Assembly (NCBI RefSeq): GCF_030296935.1
Contig: NZ_AP028032.1
Coordinates: 2,666,001 to 2,730,000, forward strand
DNA from: Coprobacter fastidiosus
GTDB taxonomy: Bacteria; Bacteroidota; Bacteroidia; Bacteroidales; Coprobacteraceae
Direction of reading: 5' to 3'
Length of the DNA: 64,000 nt
Shown here: positions 35,749 through 44,258 of the stretch, piece by piece
Layout of the letters: the number at the start of each line of letters is the position of its first letter
How positions within the stretch are numbered: the first letter of the stretch is position 1
The notes under the pieces: generated by a model
The model's database searches: none
The model's input: only the letters and a program-made list of their open reading frames with translations
What the model was told of the DNA's origin: nothing
Translations under genes and position numbers: made by a program

Positions 35749-36714
35749 CTATTCGACTATTGTAACTTGGTCTCCACTGAATGCCGATAGCCCTAATTTA
35801 TTCATAATATGTTTAATTGCTAATTGGGCTTTTACCGAATTTCCGGCATTGTCGATGGGTGGTGCGAAAGCTGCAATCCCGAATAATCCGGGAAGTGTAC
35901 CCATTACACCGCCCCCGACTCCTGTTTTTGCAGGAATGCCGGAAGTATAAAGCCAGTCGCCTGTATGTTCATAGAACCCTACGGTAGCGATAAGTGAAGT
36001 TATTTTGGGAGAGAGTGCCGTATCGAATATCTGTTTCCGGGTAACCGGATTTGTTCCGTTATTGGCAATCGTAGCCCCGCATATCGATAATTGGGTTGCC
36101 GTGATTCCTAATGAACATTGCCGGGTATAAAGGTCGAGAGACATTGTCGGATCGTCATAGATGCGGTTATAATTTTTAAGTAGCCATGTTATAGACCGGT
36201 TGTTGAAATTTGTCTCCGATTCCGATTTGTATAACTCATCGATCAATTGAGGGGCGCTTCCACATAAATCGGTAATGTTATCGACGATTGCTTTCCATTT
36301 GTTTTCGGGATCAGCTATCGGTTTTACCATACTGCATGCAGCGATTGCTCCTGCGTTGACCAAAGGTGTGGAGGGATGATCATTTTCCAATAAAATGGCG
36401 AATATCGAATTAAATGGTAATCCGGTGGCGTCTGCTCCGATTTTTTCGAGGAGTTGTTGAGCTCCGTATTGCCGGAGAACTAAAATGGCTGTGTGAACTT
36501 TAGAGACCGATTCTATTCCGAACTTATATTCCGTGTCTCCTAATTGAATGGTCTGTCCATTGAGCAGGCATATACTGATCCCGAACAGATTTTTATTTAT
36601 ATTGGCCAAGTAAGGGATATAATCGGCGTTTTTCCCGTCGGTATTTGTTTTATACAGGTCAAAAGCCTCTTGAGCCGCATCTTTGATTTGGGAAATGGAA
36701 ATTTTCTTTTGCAT
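35749..36714 (-). CDS. glsA: Glutaminase A
   Basis: The protein has 321 residues, the usual length for the serine-dependent glutaminase family (beta-lactamase-like fold). The nucleophile motif is GIESVSKVHTAIL (S-x-x-K), and PLVNAGAIAACSM, AMSLDLYTRQCS-type and GIPAKTGVGGGVMG segments follow. It converts glutamine to glutamate and ammonia. In the gad cluster it both supplies glutamate to GadB and releases ammonia that takes up protons. It lies downstream of gadB on the same strand, with a terminator structure between them. Confidence 0.93.
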   Translation of the reverse strand: MQKKISISQIKDAAQEAFDLYKTNTDGKNADYIPYLANINKNLFGISICLLNGQTIQLGDTEYKFGIESVSKVHTAILVLRQYGAQQLLEKIGADATGLPFNSIFAILLENDHPSTPLVNAGAIAACSMVKPIADPENKWKAIVDNITDLCGSAPQLIDELYKSESETNFNNRSITWLLKNYNRIYDDPTMSLDLYTRQCSLGITATQLSICGATIANNGTNPVTRKQIFDTALSPKITSLIATVGFYEHTGDWLYTSGIPAKTGVGGGVMGTLPGLFGIAAFAPPIDNAGNSVKAQLAIKHIMNKLGLSAFSGDQVTIVE

Positions 36715-36737
36715 ACCTTTTCTGTAATTAAAAAAAA

Positions 36738-36850
36738 CGGGAGCTGTTTTTTTATCCGGGAATGTTATTGTCCCGTTTGAGAGCCTATCTAAATTTTACC
36801 GATAATATTTTTTGCCGGAAAATTTAGGCAGGCTCTTAGAACAGCTCCCG
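36738..36850 (-). terminator. gadB terminator with a repeat element in its loop
   Basis: Read on the minus strand, CGGGAGCTGTT (36840-36850) pairs perfectly with AACAGCTCCCG (36738-36748), which is followed by a run of seven or more T. This is a rho-independent terminator stem for gadB with a loop of about 90 bases. The loop contains the solo repeat palindrome and a small CGGGA/TCCCG hairpin. Confidence 0.7.
36779..36838 (+). repeat. Minimal copy of the dispersed repeat (ends only), copy 8
   Basis: AGAGCCTATCTAAATTTT and AAAATTTAGGCAGGCTCT are joined by only about 22 bases, so the whole element is a 60-base hairpin. The interior found in other copies is missing. Confidence 0.8.
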
Positions 36851-36866
36851 AGAGTTCTTATATTTA

Positions 36867-38309
36867 TTATTTCTTTTTCCGGCCTGAGCCTGTATGGGTA
36901 AATACAGACCCTTTGATCTCGATATTTTTTTCTTGCGCAATGCGGGTCGGAGTCGGGTATTCGAGTTTTTCGAGCTCGGCAATTGCACTGTTAATGTCAT
37001 TTAGCAACATATCTGCCATATCTCGGCTAAATCCTTGACGTACGACAATACGCATTACGATGTAATTTTGAATGTTTTCGGGAAGAGTATATGCCGGAAC
37101 CATCCATCCGCCTTGTTTCAGTTTATCTTGTAAATCATAGAGAGTCCATTTTGCTGTTTTTGCATATTCCGGTTTCATGTACCAGATGAACAGCGGATTG
37201 ACTACTTCAGGGCTATAATTAACAAACGGTTTCATCTGTCCGATTTGCTGGTGCAAGTATTTGGCAATTTCCATGCCGTTTTGTTGAATAGCCTTATATC
37301 CTTCGAATCCGAGTCGGATAAATTGATAATATTGACCTAATATTTGTGCTGCCGGACGGGAGAAGTTCAGACCTACTTGAGTAATATTCGCTCCCAAATA
37401 GTTGACGCTGAAAGACATTTCTTCCGGCAAATATTTGGCGTCTTTCCAGACAACCCAGCCGAGTCCCGGATATACCAATCCGAATTTATGTCCCGATGTA
37501 CTGATTGACAATACCCATTTTAACCGGAAATCCCATTTTAATTCAGGCTGTAGGAATGGTAGAATAAAACCTCCGCTGGCTGCGTCTACATGAATAGGGA
37601 TGTCGAATCCTGTTTTGGCATTATATGCGTCGAGAGCCTTGTCGAGAGCTTCGACGTCATCGTTCAATCCTGTCCAAGTAACCCCCTCGATAGGGACGAT
37701 GCAAATTGTGTTTTCGTCACACATTTTCAGTGCAGCTTCGGGGTCTAACGTCGTCTTTTCGAGAGTCAGAGGAACTTGTCTCATCTCGATTTGCCATAAT
37801 TGGGCGAATTTTTCCCACACGACTTGAAATCCGGAAGAAATTACGAAATTCGGTTTGTCTGTCGGTTTACCTTGTGCCTGCCTTTTTTTACGCCATCGTA
37901 GCCAGGCTGCCACTCCGCCTAACATACACGCTTCGGAAGAACCGATAGCTAAAGCTCCGCTCTTCCATTTTGCCTGTTCGGGAGTGTTCCATAAATTGGC
38001 TATAATATTGATGCATTTCGCATTCATTACGGCTATGCGGGGATACTCCGTCTCATCGATATAATTGATGTCGATAGCTTCGTTCATCAATTTGGTGGCA
38101 TAATCATCCATGTAAGTCGTTACGAATGTTGCCAGATTTAACCGGGGTTGCGTCTGCGCAAATGTTTCATCTTTTACCATCTGGTATGCGATCTGCGGTG
38201 TGGTAGGACCATCGGGAATTTTATCGACAGGGGAGGGTTGCAACATCTCGTTTGATCCGAAAATAGCGGTTTTGGCATCTCCGTTTCTGAAATTTTGATC
38301 TTTCATCAT
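36867..38309 (-). CDS. gadB: Glutamate decarboxylase
   Basis: The protein has 480 residues, close to E. coli GadB (466). PLP-binding motifs: IHVDAASGGFI (239-249) and SISTSGHKFGLVYPGLGW with the cofactor lysine K275. It turns glutamate into GABA and CO2, using a cytosolic proton, and works with GadC. C-terminal residues NIEIKGSVFTHTGSGRKKK resemble the E. coli C-terminus that closes the active site at neutral pH. ATG codons at 38309 and 38306 are both usable. Confidence 0.95.
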   Translation of the reverse strand: MMKDQNFRNGDAKTAIFGSNEMLQPSPVDKIPDGPTTPQIAYQMVKDETFAQTQPRLNLATFVTTYMDDYATKLMNEAIDINYIDETEYPRIAVMNAKCINIIANLWNTPEQAKWKSGALAIGSSEACMLGGVAAWLRWRKKRQAQGKPTDKPNFVISSGFQVVWEKFAQLWQIEMRQVPLTLEKTTLDPEAALKMCDENTICIVPIEGVTWTGLNDDVEALDKALDAYNAKTGFDIPIHVDAASGGFILPFLQPELKWDFRLKWVLSISTSGHKFGLVYPGLGWVVWKDAKYLPEEMSFSVNYLGANITQVGLNFSRPAAQILGQYYQFIRLGFEGYKAIQQNGMEIAKYLHQQIGQMKPFVNYSPEVVNPLFIWYMKPEYAKTAKWTLYDLQDKLKQGGWMVPAYTLPENIQNYIVMRIVVRQGFSRDMADMLLNDINSAIAELEKLEYPTPTRIAQEKNIEIKGSVFTHTGSGRKKK

Positions 38310-38445
38310 TGAATTGTTTTTATAGGGTTCAACATAAATTGCCGATATGATACTTATTCATATCATAGTCAAAACACTTGTGATTGCGTAATGTTTCCCG
38401 GTTTTGAATATTGCTACACTATTTGGGGTTTATTAAAAAACAGAT

Positions 38446-38602
38446 TTCTGAGAACCTTTCTGAATCTTTAAACGAGAAAATGTTATCCGGCCATTTTTGT
38501 GTTTTCTTCCGGTCCATAACGATGTTGGAGTTTCCTCCTGGGAGAGGCAGGGGGGGTATTTTTTTCAAACTTTGTCTGTGCAAAATTCAGCCAGACTCTC
38601 TA
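38446..38602 (+). repeat. Dispersed intergenic repeat, copy 9
   Basis: The left end is degenerate (TGAGAACCTTTCTGAATCTTT), the interior is TTTTTGTGTTTTCTTCCGGTCC, and the right end is TTTGTCTGTGCAAAATTCAGCCAGACTCTCTA. It fills the region between the gadB start and the MFS gene. A 76-codon frame inside is spurious. Confidence 0.65.
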
Positions 38603-38650
38603 AACATTCGAAGTTTTTGTTTGTTTTTTATTGTTGAATAAAAACTGAAT

Positions 38651-39877
38651 ATGGAAATAAAAACCGGAGAGGGAACTATACCTCTCGTTACCCTGATCGG
38701 CATCTGGTCTATTTCGGCCTTGAATGCATTACCCGGATTGGCAGTTTCTCCTATCTTGGGTCAACTGTCACAGATTTTTCCTCATGCTACGGAGCTGGAT
38801 ATTCAAATGCTGACTTCGTTACCCTCTTTATTGATAATTCCGTTCATACTTCTTTCGGGAACATTGACCGAACGGGTGAATAACATACGGCTGTTGCAAA
38901 TAGGATTAGGAATATTTGCAGCCAGCGGGGTGTTATATTTGCTTTCGGATCGAATGTGGCAGCTGATTGCCGTAAGTGCCTTGCTGGGAGCTGGATCGGG
39001 ATTGATCGTGCCGTTATCTACCGGATTCATTACTCGTTTTTTTAAAGGTTCTTACCGGGTAAAGCAGTTCGGATTGAGTTCGGCTATTACGAATATCACT
39101 TTAGTAATCGCAACTGTTATAACCGGTTATTTGGCAGAGGTTGACTGGCATTTGCCCTTTATCGTGTATTTATTACCGATTATTTCGATATTTCTCTCAT
39201 CTTATTTAAGAGAAGCTTCGGGGACGACAAAAAAAATATCCGAAAGTAATCGAACATCTGCCATCGTTGCAGGGAAACAGTCAGATACGGGAGATTTTAT
39301 AAATAGAAAAAGACTCGTACAGTTAATGGCTTTTTATGGACTTTGTACTTATTTGGTCATTATTGTTAGCTTTAATTTACCGTTTTTGATGGAAGAGTAT
39401 CATTTTTCGAGCGGTAATTCGGGCATAATGATTTCACTTTTCTTTTTGGCAATTATGACACCAGGTTTATTCTTGAACCAAATTATCGGATGGTGGAAGC
39501 AAAGAACGGAATTTTATAGTTTGTTATGTATCGCTGTAGGTTTGGGACTTATTATACTTTCCCGGTTGGAATGGTGGATCGGATCGGGGTGTCTTTTTGC
39601 CGGTTTTGGTTATGGAGTGATACAGCCTGTTGTATATGATAAGACGACAAGAACCGCATCTTCTCGAAAGGTGACTTTGGCATTGGCGTTTGTAATGGCG
39701 ATGAATTATCTGGCGATTTTGCTATGTCCTTTTATTATTGATTGGGCCGGTTTTATTTTTCGAGTACATACTCAGCAATTTGCATTTATTTTTAATCTGG
39801 TTGTAACTGTCTTGGCTGCCGGATGGGCATATTGGAAGCGGAATTCGTTTGTGTTTAGCGAAAATACGGAAGAATAG
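38651..39877 (+). CDS. Major facilitator superfamily transporter
   Basis: The protein has 408 residues with twelve predicted helices in two halves joined by a charged loop near residues 185-220. MFS-type features are LSGTLTERVNNIRLL (loop 2-3 region) and LGAGSGLIVPLSTGFITRFF (helices 4-5). The substrate is unknown; the overall pattern is that of efflux or sugar/drug permeases. It is followed 38 bp later by an EamA transporter gene on the same strand. Confidence 0.88.
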   Translation: MEIKTGEGTIPLVTLIGIWSISALNALPGLAVSPILGQLSQIFPHATELDIQMLTSLPSLLIIPFILLSGTLTERVNNIRLLQIGLGIFAASGVLYLLSDRMWQLIAVSALLGAGSGLIVPLSTGFITRFFKGSYRVKQFGLSSAITNITLVIATVITGYLAEVDWHLPFIVYLLPIISIFLSSYLREASGTTKKISESNRTSAIVAGKQSDTGDFINRKRLVQLMAFYGLCTYLVIIVSFNLPFLMEEYHFSSGNSGIMISLFFLAIMTPGLFLNQIIGWWKQRTEFYSLLCIAVGLGLIILSRLEWWIGSGCLFAGFGYGVIQPVVYDKTTRTASSRKVTLALAFVMAMNYLAILLCPFIIDWAGFIFRVHTQQFAFIFNLVVTVLAAGWAYWKRNSFVFSENTEE

Positions 39878-39915
39878 GAATATCGGTTATTTGCACTATA
39901 AATTTGGAATGAGTC

Positions 39916-40827
39916 GTGAAAAATAAAATTGTTGAAGCAAATATCTGTATGGTTATATCTAAAGGGTTTAGCGGATTGAATATGAATGCGTTGAAATATT
40001 TACTCCCTTTTTGGATAAGCCCGTTTACAGGTGTTGCGTTGCGTTGTGTATTTGCTGCCGTTGCGTTCTGGATTATAAGTTTTTTTGTACCGTCGGAACA
40101 TTCTACGGGAAAACAAAAAGTTCAGATTTTTTTATTGGGAGCCTTGGGGGTGTATGGATATATGTGTTTGTATTTGGTCGGGTTGAGTAAGACGACACCG
40201 GTATCGAGTTCTATTTTTTCGACTTTGCAGCCGGTATGGGTATTCTTAATTGCTGTTTTATTTTATCAGGAGAAAGTAACGTGGATGAAAGTAGTGGGAA
40301 TCCTTATCGGTTTGGGAGGTGCATTACTCTGTATCTCTACGCAACAGAGCGATGATTTGGCATCGGATGCTTTGACCGGAAATCTTTTGTGTCTGGGTAG
40401 TTCTGTAATGTATGCCGTGTATCTGGTCATCAGTAATCGAATATTGAAATCGGTAGGGATGTTTACTTTATTGAAATATGTATTTACAGGAGCTGCTTTT
40501 TCAAGCCTTATCATGGCCTGTTTTATAAAATTTGATGCGCCGGTTTTAACGCTTCCGATACATTGGTTACCGCTTTGTGTTTTATTATTTGTTCTTATTT
40601 TTCCGACGGTAATCAGCTATTTGCTGATACCGCTAGGATTGAAATATCTGAATACGACCATTGTTGCCATATACGGTTATTTAATTTTGATAGTAGCGAC
40701 TATTGTTTCTTTATCTATCGGGCAAGATCGGTTTAGTTGGACTCAACTTTCTGCTATGCTTTTGATTTGCATTGGAGTATATTTGGTGGAGATTGCCGAA
40801 CGAAAGACTCCTGTTACTGAGAAATAA
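39916..40827 (+). CDS. EamA/DMT-family transporter
   Basis: The protein has 303 residues with ten predicted helices in two EamA repeats (first ending AVLFYQEKVTWMKVVGILIGLGGA; second ending VSLSIGQDRFSWTQLSAMLLICIG). The start is GTG at 39916 (KNKIVEANICMVISKGFSG); the in-frame ATG at 39949 is an alternative but would cut the first helix. It probably exports a metabolite or amino acid. It is likely cotranscribed with the MFS gene. Confidence 0.87.
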   Translation: MKNKIVEANICMVISKGFSGLNMNALKYLLPFWISPFTGVALRCVFAAVAFWIISFFVPSEHSTGKQKVQIFLLGALGVYGYMCLYLVGLSKTTPVSSSIFSTLQPVWVFLIAVLFYQEKVTWMKVVGILIGLGGALLCISTQQSDDLASDALTGNLLCLGSSVMYAVYLVISNRILKSVGMFTLLKYVFTGAAFSSLIMACFIKFDAPVLTLPIHWLPLCVLLFVLIFPTVISYLLIPLGLKYLNTTIVAIYGYLILIVATIVSLSIGQDRFSWTQLSAMLLICIGVYLVEIAERKTPVTEK

Positions 40828-40849
40828 AAAAGAATTCTTATCGGAGCTG

Positions 40850-41018
40850 AAGCATCCTTGAGAACAGATCTTATAAAAATATCTGTGCAAAGTTTTAGAA
40901 AAATCCACAAGAATAATTTGTTCTCTTCTGGGGAGTGGAACACTGATAACTATAGATCGGAAGAAAACATAAAAATATCTGGATAGTATTTTTATTGGAA
41001 AATTTAGGCTGCTTATAA
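40850..41018 (-). repeat. Dispersed intergenic repeat, copy 10 (inverted)
   Basis: Read on the minus strand it begins AGCCTAAATTTTCCAATAAA, continues with a TGTTTTCTTCCGATC motif and ends TTTGCACAGATATTTTTATA...GTTCTCAAGGA. It is thus the family in opposite orientation to most copies. Confidence 0.65.
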
Positions 41019-41080
41019 GTATTAGACAGAGAAAAACATTATCTTTATCGATGATAAATAAGATAATGATTTGTTGAAAT

Positions 41081-42058
41081 ATGGGTAGATATATATGGCT
41101 TATTGTTGTTATTGGGTTAGGTGCTATTGTACCGGTTTGGGGACAAAATTTGAAATTCGACTCGGCAGGGCATTTTAAAATTGTACAGTTTACAGATGTC
41201 CATTATGTCCCGAATAATCCGAAATCGAAAGCTGCCATTCATCTGATCGAAAAGGTTTTGGATTTAGAAAACCCTGATTTGGTCGTGTTGACCGGGGATA
41301 TAGTAACTGGACGTCCTGCTCGGATAGGTTGGGACAGTGTGCTCGATCCGATATTACGGCGGAATATCCCTTTTATTGTGACATTGGGAAATCATGATGA
41401 TGAGCAGGATCTGTCCCGTAGACAGGTAGCTGAGCTGGTTACTTCATATCCTTTAAATTTGAATACGGTGCGTGTAGATAGTGTGACCGGATATTTGAAT
41501 GGAGTGTTTCCCGTATTGGGTCATTTATCGGATAAACCGGCTTTATTGCTTTACGGGCTGGATTCTAATAGTTATTCCTCTATCCAAGCTATAAAGGGGT
41601 ATGCTTGGTTCACTCCCGATCAAATAGAATGTTATAATTTATGGAGTCGTTATTATACCGGACTGAATGGGGGAAAACCTATTCCTGCATTGGCATTTTT
41701 TCATATCCCTCTTCCGGAGTATCGTGTTGCTTATAATATTCGAGAAAACAGGCAATCCGGAAAACGTAGAGAAAAGGAATGTGCACCAGAACTAAATACG
41801 GGAATGTATGCGGCAATGCTGTTGAATGGAGATGTGATGGGGATGTTTACCGGACATGATCATGGAAATGATTATATAGCATTATATAACGGTATAGCTT
41901 TGGCTTATGGACGTTTTTCCGGTGGAAAGACGACTTATACGAAAACTTCTAATGGTGCAAGAGTTATTGAGATTCGAGAAGGTGTGCGGGGGTTTTCTTC
42001 TTATATCCGGTTATCGAATAGAAAGATTGTCGATGTGTACGATTATAAACAGAATTGA
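41081..42058 (+). CDS. Calcineurin-like metallophosphoesterase, exported
   Basis: The protein has 325 residues with a signal peptide (about 1-21, ending PVWGQ). The metal-binding motifs of the superfamily are in order: FTDVHY (D-x-H), LTGDIV (G-D), TLGNHDDE (G-N-H-D), FFHIPL (H) and TGHDHGNDY (G-H-x-H). It resembles the purple-acid-phosphatase-type phosphohydrolases of Bacteroidetes that act in the periplasm on phosphoesters. The natural substrate is unknown. Repeat copies flank it on both sides. Confidence 0.9.
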   Translation: MGRYIWLIVVIGLGAIVPVWGQNLKFDSAGHFKIVQFTDVHYVPNNPKSKAAIHLIEKVLDLENPDLVVLTGDIVTGRPARIGWDSVLDPILRRNIPFIVTLGNHDDEQDLSRRQVAELVTSYPLNLNTVRVDSVTGYLNGVFPVLGHLSDKPALLLYGLDSNSYSSIQAIKGYAWFTPDQIECYNLWSRYYTGLNGGKPIPALAFFHIPLPEYRVAYNIRENRQSGKRREKECAPELNTGMYAAMLLNGDVMGMFTGHDHGNDYIALYNGIALAYGRFSGGKTTYTKTSNGARVIEIREGVRGFSSYIRLSNRKIVDVYDYKQN

Positions 42059-42099
42059 TTTTAAAAGAACATATATCCGGATTTTATGAATCTCTTTAC

Positions 42100-42213
42100 G
42101 GCTTATTTTCTTGTTCCTTTACGTCACGTAAGTCGCCATGCTCTTTATCGGAATTGAAAACTCCCTTAAAGAGAGTCTCAAAAAATCTGTGTAAAAATTA
42201 GACAGGTTTTTAA
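42100..42213 (+). repeat. Dispersed intergenic repeat, copy 11 (left end lost)
   Basis: The interior CATGCTCTTTATCGGAATTGAAAA and the right end CTCAAAAAATCTGTGTAAAAATTAGACAGGTTTTT match copies 1 and 13. The left inverted end is not recognisable. Confidence 0.55.
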
Positions 42214-42304
42214 ACAGCTTCTTATTTTGTTACGTTAATTCTCCTTGTAGATTTGCAGTGATTATAAATAACAAACATATTTATTAAATTAAAGCATTCG
42301 TTTT

Positions 42305-42715
42305 ATGAAAAAACTATTATTGTCATCACTCATTATTGTGAACTGTATTTTTGCTTCTTATGGTCAAATGGAGAAGAACGATACTATAAAAAGTAACCAG
42401 TTTCTCTATTGTGAAATTGTTGGTGAAAGTAACTTGTTGCAAACAAAGGTAAGAGTTGCCGTTGATTTCGGACAAGAAATAAATTATTGGACTCAGTATA
42501 GAGATAAATTTCTTGTAGATGAAAATGGGAAGAGGATAAAGTTCAATTCTATGATCGACGCTTTGAATTATATGGCTAAATTGGGATGGAAGTTTGAACA
42601 AGCGTATGTCGTTTCTACGCAGAATCAACTTGTTTATCATTATCTTTTAAGTAAAAAAGGAACTCTTTCTGATGTAAAGAATGGATTGACTGTCAAGAGA
42701 GATCTGGAAGATTGA
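42305..42715 (+). CDS. Small exported protein of unknown function
   Basis: The protein has 136 residues with a signal peptide (about 1-21, ending ASYGQ). The mature part is mostly polar, with RVAVDFGQEINYWTQYRDKF followed by ALNYMAKLGWKFEQAYVV and a C-terminal LVYHYLLSKKG. Similar short secreted proteins are common in Bacteroidales, but I do not recognise a named domain. It stands alone between repeat debris and the tRNA-Pro gene. Confidence 0.7.
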   Translation: MKKLLLSSLIIVNCIFASYGQMEKNDTIKSNQFLYCEIVGESNLLQTKVRVAVDFGQEINYWTQYRDKFLVDENGKRIKFNSMIDALNYMAKLGWKFEQAYVVSTQNQLVYHYLLSKKGTLSDVKNGLTVKRDLED

Positions 42716-42843
42716 AAGGGTAAATACTCTGAGAAATGAGCAATAACGGAAATTTTGTTACTTGGGTATTTTCTATTTCCCTTGTAGAAGATACTTAAAT
42801 ATAGAATACTCTCTCCCGTATTTCTCCCGGCATAAAATAGCGA

Positions 42844-42884
42844 CATGGGCATAACTTATTGAGTATTAATAAGTTATGCCCATG
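42844..42884 (-). terminator. Perfect 17-bp palindrome downstream of tRNA-Pro
   Basis: CATGGGCATAACTTATT and AATAAGTTATGCCCATG are exact inverted repeats around a seven-base loop. It begins 4 bases beyond the tRNA-Pro 3' end. No long T-run follows on the minus strand, but the stem is strong; it could terminate or protect the tRNA precursor. Confidence 0.6.
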
Positions 42885-42888
42885 TGTG

Positions 42889-42961
42889 TCGGGGTGAGAA
42901 GACTCGAACTTCCGACCTCCACGTCCCGAACGTGGCGCGCTGCCAACTGTGCTACACCCCG
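42889..42961 (-). tRNA. tRNA-Pro (anticodon CGG)
   Basis: On the minus strand the acceptor arms CGGGGTG/CACCCCG pair, the anticodon stem is CCACG/CGTGG with loop TTCGGGA (anticodon CGG, proline), and the T-loop reads TTCGAGT. It is 73 bases long with discriminator A. The CCA end is not encoded. Confidence 0.95.
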
Positions 42962-43145
42962 ATTGACAATTGCGAGTGCAAATGTAATGTATTCCTTTTA
43001 AAAGACAAAAAACATAAGGTAAAAATTTTATTCTTTTCTCAATTTTTCATCAGTTGGCATAAAAATGGACTTTTTCAACAAAAAAGTTTCTGTATAATTA
43101 GGTAGTTTCAAAAACTTGTCATACATTTGCACACGCAAAAACGAT

Positions 43146-43218
43146 GGTGCCATAGCTCAGTTGGTAGAGCAAAGGACTGAAAATCCTTGTGTCCCCGGTT
43201 CGATTCCTGGTGGCACCA
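43146..43218 (+). tRNA. tRNA-Phe (anticodon GAA)
   Basis: The acceptor GGTGCCA pairs with TGGCACC, the anticodon stem is AAGGA/TCCTT with loop CTGAAAA (anticodon GAA), and the T-loop reads TTCGATT. It is 73 bases long with discriminator A. Its last 22 bases are the left boundary of a genomic island whose right boundary repeats them. Confidence 0.97.
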
Positions 43219-43222
43219 CTTT
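43197..43222 (+). other. attL of the tRNA-Phe island
   Basis: GGTTCGATTCCTGGTGGCAC plus CACTTT, which regenerates the tRNA-Phe 3' end. It matches attR except for one base (C here, T in attR, in GGCAyCAC). Confidence 0.8.
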
Positions 43223-43242
43223 GAAGAAAAGCAAATAGCAGT

Positions 43243-43279
43243 AAACTCCTGATTCCAAAGCGAAATCGGGAGTTTTTGT
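43243..43279 (+). terminator. Terminator after tRNA-Phe (island side)
   Basis: AAACTCC-TGATT pairs with AATCG-GGAGTTT and is followed by TTTTTGTTTT. It lies 24 bases beyond the tRNA end, inside the island, so the element brings its own terminator for the tRNA transcript. Confidence 0.7.
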
Positions 43280-43350
43280 TTTCCGGGGGAACGCAAAAAT
43301 CGGCAGAATATTACGATTGCTAGTGTTCCAAAAGGTGGAGCAAAATAGGT

Positions 43351-43384
43351 TGGAAAATATAAAGCCCGTTGCCCCACTATTATA
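43351..43384 (+). repeat. Left terminal inverted repeat of the IS21 element
   Basis: The segment matches 45955-45988 in inverted orientation at 33 of 34 positions. Confidence 0.85.
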
Positions 43385-43478
43385 TTCCCAATTGATCCAT
43401 CAAAAAACATTGGATTTATGAAAAGAAAAATGCATTTTAACCCGGGTCAGTTTTAGTTATAATTATCTACCACAGATG

Positions 43479-44258
43479 TTACTTCTTTTTGGCATTTATT
43501 TTTCTTACAGAATCTCCAGTAAGTTCAATCTTGTGTGCAGAGTGTACAATTCTGTCCAGTATTGCGTCAGCTACGGTAGGATCACCAATTGCATCATACC
43601 AACTTTCGACAGGAAGTTGTGATGTTATTATGATTGATTTTAGTCCGTGCCTGTCTTCTATTATTTCCATAAGGATCGACCTTTCCTTTGCGTCCAACCC
43701 AATAAGAAACAGATCGTCAAGAATCAACAGTGGGCACTTTTCAATTTTTTTCATCTCAGATTCTATTGTACCCTTATTTTTGGCCATTTTAAGATGTCCC
43801 ATAAGCTTTGATGCATTGGAATACAACGTCTTGACTCCATTTTTACACGCTTCATATCCTATGGCTGAAGCCAGGTAGCTTTTACCAGTTCCAGAGCTGC
43901 CTGTTATAAAAATATTCTGTCCGTCTCTTATAAAATCAAGAGAGGCAAGTCTTTCGAGCTGATTCCGGTCAAGGTTACGTTTTATTGTATAGTCTATTTT
44001 CTCCATATATGCCTTATATCTGAAGTTTGCAGACTTTATCAGTCGTTCAATGCTTACATTGCGCCTGTAATCATTCTCGCTTTCTAGAAGCCATTTAAGA
44101 AACTCATCATTTGTCATACCATCTGAAGATGTAGTCCTGCAGTCGTTTCTGTATGTTTCAAGCATACCGTAAAAACGTAGCTTGGAGAGTAGTTCCATTA
44201 TTCTGTCCATATTTTTTTCGACAGTTCTATTTGTCTTATTATTACTTGTCATTTTCAT
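43479..44258 (-). CDS. istB: IS21 helper ATPase
   Basis: The protein has 259 residues from Met 44258. The frame extends further upstream but inside istA, and homologous IstB proteins start near SNNKTNRTVEKNMDRIMELL. It has the AAA+ Walker A GSSGTGKSYLASAIG, Walker B LLILDDLFLIG and the IstB C-terminal HSAHKIELTGDSVRK. IstB assembles at target DNA and recruits the IstA transposase. The start overlaps the istA stop by 17 bp, so translation is coupled. Confidence 0.93.
   Translation of the reverse strand: MKMTSNNKTNRTVEKNMDRIMELLSKLRFYGMLETYRNDCRTTSSDGMTNDEFLKWLLESENDYRRNVSIERLIKSANFRYKAYMEKIDYTIKRNLDRNQLERLASLDFIRDGQNIFITGSSGTGKSYLASAIGYEACKNGVKTLYSNASKLMGHLKMAKNKGTIESEMKKIEKCPLLILDDLFLIGLDAKERSILMEIIEDRHGLKSIIITSQLPVESWYDAIGDPTVADAILDRIVHSAHKIELTGDSVRKINAKKK

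Noticed and set aside
38411-38641. 76-codon open frame before the MFS gene
   Set aside because: It lies within repeat copy 9.
42884-43105. Open frame across tRNA-Pro
   Set aside because: It is antisense to a clear tRNA and has no protein character.
43108-43410. Minus-strand open frame across tRNA-Phe and the left island end
   Set aside because: It is antisense to the tRNA, the terminator and the IS21 end.
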